The notes under the pieces were generated by a model. It was not told the DNA's origin. It ran no database searches and was given only the letters and a program-made list of their open reading frames with translations. Positions 59,301-64,000 of a DNA stretch of 64,000 nucleotides are shown here, piece by piece. This DNA is from Sphingomonas sp. R647 (GTDB lineage: Bacteria > Pseudomonadota > Alphaproteobacteria > Sphingomonadales > Sphingomonadaceae). Location of the stretch: contig NZ_JAIQXT010000001.1 of assembly GCF_020177055.1 (NCBI RefSeq), positions 558,001-622,000 on the forward strand, in the 5' to 3' direction. Position numbers and translations under genes: made by a program. The first letter of the stretch is position 1. The number at the start of each line of letters is the position of its first letter.

Positions 59301-59905
59301 CCGCGCGCCTCCAGCGGCCGCGCGCGCTTCAGCGCCTCGGCGATCGTCTCGCCGGTCACGAACTGCTCGCCCATCATCCGCATCGCCATATCGACGCCGC
59401 GCCGGATCACCGGCTCACCCGCGCGCGCGATCAGGCGCGTCAGCGCGGCGGCGAGTCCGGCATCATTGACGCTGCCGGTCAGCTTGCCGGTAACCACCAG
59501 CCCCCAGGTTGCGGCATTGACGAACAGTGACCGCCCGTCGCCGATATGGCTCTTCCAATCGCCGTCCGAAATCTTGTCGCGGATCAGCGCGTCGCGGGTC
59601 GCCGCATCAGGGATGCGCAGCAGTGCTTCGGCCAGGCACATCAGCGCCACGCCCTCCTGACTCGACAACGCATATTCCTGCACCAGCCCCTCGACCCCGG
59701 TGCCCTTATGCTTGGCGCGCAGCGCGGCGATCAGGCCAGTCACGGTCGCCTTCGCCGCTTCCCGCACGTCGCCCGGCAGCGTCGCTGCTTCGATCAGCGG
59801 GGCGAGGCATTCAGGCTCCGGCCGGCGATAGGCGGCGGTGATCGCCGCGCGCAGCGGGGTGGCAGGGCGGACGGGCGGAGCGAAGTCTGCGAAGGGCTGG
59901 GTCAT
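56306..59905 (-). CDS. putA: Bifunctional proline dehydrogenase / P5C dehydrogenase
   Basis: 1199 residues. It oxidises proline to glutamate in two steps. The proline dehydrogenase barrel lies at about 175-480 (GISIKLSALHPRYARAQ, ARLVKGAYWDAEIKRAQ-type block, GTHETLLAYLVRRL). The aldehyde dehydrogenase lies at about 560-1000 (FTGSTEVARIIQRQL, ETGGQNAMIVDSSAL, catalytic Cys in SAGQRCSALRVL). A C-terminal domain follows as in long PutA. The ribbon-helix-helix repressor domain of E. coli PutA is absent, which fits an external Lrp-type regulator, divergent at 60000. Confidence 0.96.
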   Translation of the reverse strand: MTQPFADFAPPVRPATPLRAAITAAYRRPEPECLAPLIEAATLPGDVREAAKATVTGLIAALRAKHKGTGVEGLVQEYALSSQEGVALMCLAEALLRIPDAATRDALIRDKISDGDWKSHIGDGRSLFVNAATWGLVVTGKLTGSVNDAGLAAALTRLIARAGEPVIRRGVDMAMRMMGEQFVTGETIAEALKRARPLEARGFQYSYDMLGEAATTMADADRYFRDYETAVNAIGAASAGRGVVGGPGISIKLSALHPRYARAQAGRVMAELLPRVKALAVLARSHDIGFNIDAEEADRLELSLDLLESLALDPDLAGWDGLGFVVQAYGKRCPFVIDWIIDLAQRAGRRIMVRLVKGAYWDAEIKRAQVDGLADFPVYTRKVHTDVAYIACAKKLLAAKAHVFPQFATHNAQSLATIYQLAGPDFAIGDYEFQCLHGMGEPLYDEVVGSDKLDRPCRIYAPVGTHETLLAYLVRRLLENGANSSFVNRIANPEVSIAELVTDPVEMVTAMDAPGSKHPIIALPRELYGARVNSAGIDLSDETALAALGAALRESAEIGWLAQPASGEGKSRPVANPADALDIVGTVVEMSEAAAAQAVETAQAVAADWAAVPVAERAACLDRAADLMDSRMQLLMGLIMREAGKSAPNAIAEVREALDFLRYYAQQARATLGAAHMPLGPVTCISPWNFPLAIFIGQVAAALVTGNPVLAKPAEETPLIAAQGIALLHAAGIPADVVQLVPGDGQIGAALVGAAGTQGVMFTGSTEVARIIQRQLATRLASDDTPIPFIAETGGQNAMIVDSSALAEQVVADVIASAFDSAGQRCSALRVLCLQEDVADRILTMLRGALHELSIGRTDRLSTDIGPVISAEAQININSHIEKMRRLGRRVEQIELAGETGQGTFVPPTIIEIDAIADVQREVFGPVLHVMRYQRRDLDRVIDAINATGYGLTFGLHTRLDETVEHVTQRVEAGNLYINRNIIGAVVGVQPFGGRGLSGTGPKAGGPLYLGRLVKAATVPADLASSASDPALRDFALWLGEDGAAARDAGEASLLGAQVELPGPVGETNLYTIHPRGRVLLLAQTREGLIAQLCAVLATGNRAVIGNAALRAELSGAPERVLQRIDWVADWRAAGPYSGALIEGDASTRLAALGEIAGLPGPILLAQAGTPRLDWLVEEVSTSINTTAAGGNASLMAMA

Positions 59906-59999
59906 CCCACTATCCTATCAAAGAGCGGCAAGGCAGATGGACTTTTGAGACGCGCTATGCTTGGCATTTCGCCTTCATTTTGACGGATTGGCAGACGAA

Positions 60000-60473
60000 A
60001 TGCGCGCCCACACCCTCGAACATAGCGATCTCGACCCGTTCGACCGCAAGATCGTCGAAATCCTCCGCGTCGATGGCCGCATCTCGATCACCGACCTCGC
60101 CGCCCGCGTCGGCCTGTCGAAGACCCCGTGTCAGGTACGCGTCAAACGCCTGCTCGCCAGCGGCGTCATCCGCGGCTTCCGCGCCATCGTCGACCCCGCG
60201 CGCCTCGGCCTCGACCATATCGCCTTCACCGAGGTCAAGCTGTCCGACACGCGCGAGGATGCGCTGGAAGCGTTCCGACAGGCCGTCCTCAAAATCCCGG
60301 AGGTCGAGGAATGCCACATGATCGCCAGCAGCTTCGACTATCTGCTCAAGGTCCGCACCGCCGACATCCGCCGCTACCGCGAAGTGCTGGGCGAGCGCAT
60401 CTCCAGCCTTCCCCATGTCGCGAGCACATCGACCTTTGTTGCGATGGAGACGATCCGGGACGCCGGGGGATAG
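60000..60473 (+). CDS. putR: Lrp/AsnC-family regulator, probable PutR
   Basis: 157 residues. The N-terminal helix-turn-helix is LDPFDRKIVEILRVDGRISI-TDLAARVGLSKTPCQVRVKRL (two parts). The RAM ligand domain follows (DHIAFTEVKLSDTREDALEA, VEECHMIASSFDYLLKVRTA). Lrp-type PutR proteins activate divergent putA in response to proline; position and family agree. The ATG at 60000 is chosen; a TTG at 59961 is upstream. The 94-base gap to putA has no gene. Confidence 0.9.
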   Translation: MRAHTLEHSDLDPFDRKIVEILRVDGRISITDLAARVGLSKTPCQVRVKRLLASGVIRGFRAIVDPARLGLDHIAFTEVKLSDTREDALEAFRQAVLKIPEVEECHMIASSFDYLLKVRTADIRRYREVLGERISSLPHVASTSTFVAMETIRDAGG

Positions 60474-60479
60474 CCCCGG

Positions 60480-61952
60480 TCAGGCGGCGATCGGGCCGGC
60501 GCCCGCACGCGCCGCGCCGTGCGCCGCCATCGCGCGCAGATCAAGTACCGGACACGCGGCCCCGCCGGTAACGATGGTGTTCCTTAGCAGGTCGAGTTCT
60601 TCGCCCGGCGGCTTGGCGCTCAGCGACTGCACCGGCAGCCGCTCGACCGAATCGAGCCGATCGACCAGGATCGCCGCCATGGCCCCGTGCTGCATGGTCA
60701 GGATCACGAACCTGCCCTCGCCCGCTCCGGTCAGGCCGAGTCGGTCGCGGATGTCGAGCAGCGGAACCGCCCCGCCACGGTGCGCGATCAGGCCAAGATT
60801 GCCGTCGCCCGCATCCGCCGTACGCACGAGCCGGTCGGGGGTGCGGATGATCTCCTCGACCTGTTCGAGCGGCGCCGCAAACACCCGATCCGACAGCACG
60901 AACTTCAGATAGGGTTTGCGCGCTCCGCCCTCGCCGATCGCCCCGGTGGTGTCGTGCGTCGTTTCAAGCTTGCCGACCTCGATGAGTCCGGGGTCTGCCT
61001 GCAGCGCCGCCGCGTCGAGGATCAGACTCTCGCCATCGCCCTTGTACAGCCCCCGAAAGAGCTTGCGGTTCATCCCCGTCATCGCCCCCATCGCGCCGAT
61101 CGCCGCATCGTCGAGCCGGACCATGTCCTCCACCGCGTCGATGCGCAGCGCGACCGCTGCGCCGGTGTCGAGCCTGAGTATGATCGATCCCGCGCGGGCA
61201 TCGCGCGGATAGGCGCCAACGCCCAACAGGCCGAGCGTGTCGAGCAGTGGCACCCGCGTTCCGACATGCCGCACGAACCCGTACCACAGCGACGCAGCGA
61301 GCGGGCCCGGCTCGACCGCGCTGTCGGGCACCGTCGCGACCACGGCGCGGGCGTCGATCCCCAGCTTCATTCCGCCCGCGCGGAACAGGATCGCGGGGTG
61401 GCCGCGCGTCACCGCCGCCCGTGCTTCACCGCGATCGGCGGCCACGGGGATCGATTGGCGCTGCGCCAGTGCGGCAGGGTCGAGGATCACGCCCTGCCGA
61501 TCGCCATACGTGAAGCCGGCGACGATGACCTCCGGTTCGCCGTCGTCCGTACTCGACCTGCCGAACGGCGTGATCTGCGAAGCCTCGATCGGCCACACGC
61601 CATGGACCCGCTCGACCGTGATCCCGGCAATTCCACTGCCCATCCGGACAATAAGCACCTGCCCGGCCGCTCGCGCTTCCGCCAAGCCAAGCGTCTGTGC
61701 GGCGTCGAGCACCGGGACGATCGCGCCGCGCAACTGCATCGCGCCGATCACATCCGCCCGCGGCGATGGGAAGGGCAGCAGCGCCAGCGGTCGCGGCGTG
61801 ACCTCGCGCACGAAATCGAGCGGAATGGCATGCAGCAGACCGCCGATTTCGACGATGCCATAGGCCCCTGCGGCCACCGCTGCGGGGCGTGACCGCGCGC
61901 GACCGCTGCCGCTCTGGCGCCCGGTCACGGGCCGGCCCCATCGCGCCGCCAC
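60480..61952 (-). CDS. Chemotaxis protein with three tandem CheW domains
   Basis: 490 residues. Three CheW-type SH3-like domains lie at about 30-165 (GIVEIGGLLHAIPLDFVREV, MQLRGAIVPVLDAAQTL), 185-325 (ILFRAGGMKLGIDARAVVAT, RVPLLDTLGLLG) and 345-475 (KFVLSDRVFAAPLEQVEEII, HRGGAVPLLDIRDRLG). CheW couples receptors to CheA; multi-CheW proteins act as larger scaffolds. The GTG at 61952 lies two bases after the PAS-chemoreceptor stop, so the two are coupled. The third domain keeps the best matches. No CheA is in the window. Confidence 0.9.
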   Translation of the reverse strand: MAARWGRPVTGRQSGSGRARSRPAAVAAGAYGIVEIGGLLHAIPLDFVREVTPRPLALLPFPSPRADVIGAMQLRGAIVPVLDAAQTLGLAEARAAGQVLIVRMGSGIAGITVERVHGVWPIEASQITPFGRSSTDDGEPEVIVAGFTYGDRQGVILDPAALAQRQSIPVAADRGEARAAVTRGHPAILFRAGGMKLGIDARAVVATVPDSAVEPGPLAASLWYGFVRHVGTRVPLLDTLGLLGVGAYPRDARAGSIILRLDTGAAVALRIDAVEDMVRLDDAAIGAMGAMTGMNRKLFRGLYKGDGESLILDAAALQADPGLIEVGKLETTHDTTGAIGEGGARKPYLKFVLSDRVFAAPLEQVEEIIRTPDRLVRTADAGDGNLGLIAHRGGAVPLLDIRDRLGLTGAGEGRFVILTMQHGAMAAILVDRLDSVERLPVQSLSAKPPGEELDLLRNTIVTGGAACPVLDLRAMAAHGAARAGAGPIAA

Positions 61953-61954
61953 CG

Positions 61955-64000
61955 TCAGGCCGCGCGGCTGGTCGCGTTGGACAATTCGCGGATCAGGTCG
62001 ACCACCCGCTGCGACGCGGCGCTTTGCGAGGTCGTCAGGCTTGCGATCCCGTCGATCGACTCCCCGGTCTGGATCACCGATTCGACGATCTGGGTGAAGG
62101 CGTCATTCGCGTTGCGCGACGATTCCGACCCGGCGGCGATGCGCTGCTGGCTTTCGTCGATCAGGCGACTGATGTCGCGCGCCGCGATCGCACTCCGCTC
62201 GGCGAGCTTGCGCACCTCCCCAGCGACGATCGAGAAGCCGATCCCGTTTTCACCGGCACGCGCCGCCTCAATCTCGGCATTGAACGCCAGCAGATTGGTC
62301 TGGCCGGCCAGTTCACCGATCGTTGCGACGATCTCCGAAATGCCGGACGCCGACTTCTGGATCAGCTGGATCGCCTCGAGCGCATTGCTCAGCGATCCGC
62401 TGCCGACCTGAGCACCACCGCGCGTCCGTTCGGCGAGGCGGGTCGCGGTCTGGGTCGCATCGGCGATCGATCGGATCGATGATGCAAGCGTCTCGACTTC
62501 GGCGCTCATCGCCGACGAACACCCCGCGATCCGCTGCTCCAGCTCGACCTGCTCGGTGATGTCGGATGCGTATTTGATCACGCGGACCGGGCGTCCGCGC
62601 GTGTCGAACACCGGATTGTAGGTCGCGAGGATCCAGATATCGCGATCATATTTGCCGACCCGGTGGAACCGCCCGGCCTGAACCTCCCCGCGATTGAGGC
62701 TGAGCCAGAAATCGCGATAATCGACACTGCGGATATGATCGGCCGAACAGAGCGTCGAATGATGCTGGCCGATGATCTCGCGCCCGGAGTATCCGGTGAC
62801 GCGCAGGAAGTTTTCGTTCGCGCGCAGGATGTTGCCGTCCAGATCGAACTCCACCACAGCCTGCGACCGATCCATCGCATCGACCTTGGCCTGAAACTCC
62901 ATTGCCGCGAGCTTCTGCTGGGTGACGTCGAGCGCGAACTTCACGACCTTGATGGGCTTGCCGTCGAGCCCAAAAATCGGGTTATAGGTCGCCTGAATCC
63001 AGATATCGGTACCGTCCTTGGTGAGGCGTTTGTACTGGCCCGCGTCATATTCGCCGCGCCCAAGCTTCGCCCAGAACGTGCCATAGGCGTCCGACTGTGA
63101 GGTTTCCGGATCACAGAAGATGCGGTGGTGGCGATCCTTGATCTCGTCCAGCGTATAGCCGGTGAGCTTCAGGAAATTATCGTTGGCATTGAGGATCGTG
63201 CCGTCCATCGCGAACTCGATCACGCCCTGGGCGCGATCGATCGCGCGGGCGCGCCCTTCGAACTCGGCGTCGCGGCGCTTCTGCTCGGTGATGTCCTCGG
63301 CGAACTTGACCACCTTGCGCGGCCTGCCATCGAGGTCGAGGATCGGGTTGTAGGTCGCCCGGATCCATACCTCGCGCTCACCGCGGCCCAGCCGCTTGAA
63401 CGTGTCGGTGACATAGTCACCCGCCCGCAATTTGCTCCACAGTTCCGAATATTCCGGCGAGGCGACATAGGCCGGCTCACAGAACATTTTGTGCGACTGG
63501 CCGACGATGTCCTCGCGCGTGTATCCCATGACGCGCAGGAAATTGTCGTTGGCATCGAGCACTTTGCCCGACATATCGAATTCGATGACCGCCGACGCGC
63601 GGTCGATCGCGGCCGACCGGCCCGAGAATTCCAGCGTATCGAGCCGCTGGCTGGTCACATCCATCGCGACCTTGATGATGCGTTCCGGCTCGCCATCCAG
63701 CCCGAGGATCGGGTTGTAGCTGGCCTGGATCCACACATCCGCGCCGCCTTTGCGCAGCCGACGATATTCGCCCTGATCAAACTCGCCGCGGCCCAGCTTC
63801 TTCCAGAACTGGCGATAGGCGGGGCTGGTGGCGAACTCCTTGTCACAGAACATGCTGTGATTCTGCCCGACCACCTCGTCGCGCGTGTAGCCCATCAGGG
63901 CCAGGAAGTTATCGTTGGCGGAGATGACCTTGCCCATCAGGTCGAACTCGATCAGCGCGAATGCGCGATCGATCGCATGGACCTTGCCGCGATCGTTGAG
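61955..64000 (-). CDS. Soluble multi-PAS methyl-accepting chemotaxis protein (runs off right edge)
   Basis: The frame is open to 64000, so the start is outside. At least four PAS domains occur in tandem with an exact 122-residue period in the first three steps ([40 protein letters not shown]). Each has a W-I-x-A-x-Y-N-P-x segment and a V-K-x-A-x-D-I/V-T end. The region before the first ([16 protein letters not shown]) is the same linker, so a further PAS may precede it. The short MCP hairpin [20 protein letters not shown] is at the end. There is no membrane segment in the visible part, so it is probably a cytosolic redox or energy sensor. It is coupled to the triple-CheW gene. Confidence 0.9.
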   Translation of the reverse strand, partial: LNDRGKVHAIDRAFALIEFDLMGKVISANDNFLALMGYTRDEVVGQNHSMFCDKEFATSPAYRQFWKKLGRGEFDQGEYRRLRKGGADVWIQASYNPILGLDGEPERIIKVAMDVTSQRLDTLEFSGRSAAIDRASAVIEFDMSGKVLDANDNFLRVMGYTREDIVGQSHKMFCEPAYVASPEYSELWSKLRAGDYVTDTFKRLGRGEREVWIRATYNPILDLDGRPRKVVKFAEDITEQKRRDAEFEGRARAIDRAQGVIEFAMDGTILNANDNFLKLTGYTLDEIKDRHHRIFCDPETSQSDAYGTFWAKLGRGEYDAGQYKRLTKDGTDIWIQATYNPIFGLDGKPIKVVKFALDVTQQKLAAMEFQAKVDAMDRSQAVVEFDLDGNILRANENFLRVTGYSGREIIGQHHSTLCSADHIRSVDYRDFWLSLNRGEVQAGRFHRVGKYDRDIWILATYNPVFDTRGRPVRVIKYASDITEQVELEQRIAGCSSAMSAEVETLASSIRSIADATQTATRLAERTRGGAQVGSGSLSNALEAIQLIQKSASGISEIVATIGELAGQTNLLAFNAEIEAARAGENGIGFSIVAGEVRKLAERSAIAARDISRLIDESQQRIAAGSESSRNANDAFTQIVESVIQTGESIDGIASLTTSQSAASQRVVDLIRELSNATSRAA

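Overview
The window is GC-rich, almost fully coding DNA from an alphaproteobacterium. The gene families and their order point to Sphingomonadaceae, most likely Sphingomonas or a close relative. Supporting features are a PopZ/DUF2497 polar protein next to valS, a propionyl-CoA operon divergent from a PccR/ScfR-type regulator, a DUF481 outer-membrane protein, a CrtI-type carotenoid desaturase, an aspartate-type (non-zinc) HemB, and two candidate EcfG-type stress promoters. It looks like chromosomal core plus ordinary accessory genes. I see no rRNA, CRISPR array, transposase, integrase or phage structural gene.

Layout. 0-2.1 kb: two adjacent sulfotransferase-type genes, the first cut by the window edge. 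2.1-5 kb: ahcY with a 16-bp palindromic operator, a GNAT gene and yqgE. 5-8.3 kb: peroxiredoxin, a small stress-type protein, AMP nucleosidase and a Lys/Ala/Pro-rich H1-like protein. 8.3-14.1 kb: ACE-family peptidase, alpha/beta hydrolase, and a marR-emrA-emrB efflux operon with a palindromic operator. 14.2-21.4 kb: chemoreceptor, DUF2238 membrane protein, asd, HSL-type esterase, rppH, DUF481 protein and a Sel1-like protein. 21.4-26.6 kb: M20 hydrolase-astA-astB (arginine succinyltransferase pathway), a small membrane protein, and a histidine-kinase-like protein whose phospho-acceptor His is Glu.

26.7-38.8 kb is the best defined metabolic unit. One minus-strand run carries pccB, two small proteins, methylmalonyl-CoA epimerase, an enoyl-CoA hydratase family protein, methylmalonyl-CoA mutase, a membrane protein, biotin synthase, another membrane protein, an esterase and pccA. 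It encodes propionyl-CoA to succinyl-CoA conversion together with synthesis of the biotin cofactor, and is divergent from its probable PccR-type regulator across a compact array of TTGCAA-like sites. The esterase gene begins with a diverged copy of the first 84 nt of pccA, and palindromic repeats are inserted in three intergenic gaps of the run.

38.8-51.3 kb: a previously easy-to-miss 49-residue Cys/His protein gene, tRNA-Arg(ACG), a lipoprotein, a fused membrane/spermidine synthase-like protein, GNAT, hemB, an unrecognised coiled-coil/beta-barrel-like protein, valS, popZ, a TolC-family protein, a degenerate PCMT and tRNA-Cys(GCA). 51.4-60.5 kb: CrtI-family desaturase, ferredoxin-reductase-like flavoprotein, AT3-SGNH acyltransferase, and divergent putA/putR. 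60.5-64 kb: a triple-CheW protein coupled to a soluble multi-PAS chemoreceptor that runs off the right edge.

I found no clear-cut new defence or mobile system. The most unusual items are the His-less kinase, the pccA 5' duplication, the M20 hydrolase in the ast cluster, the PccR-site array and the hidden zinc-ribbon-like microprotein.
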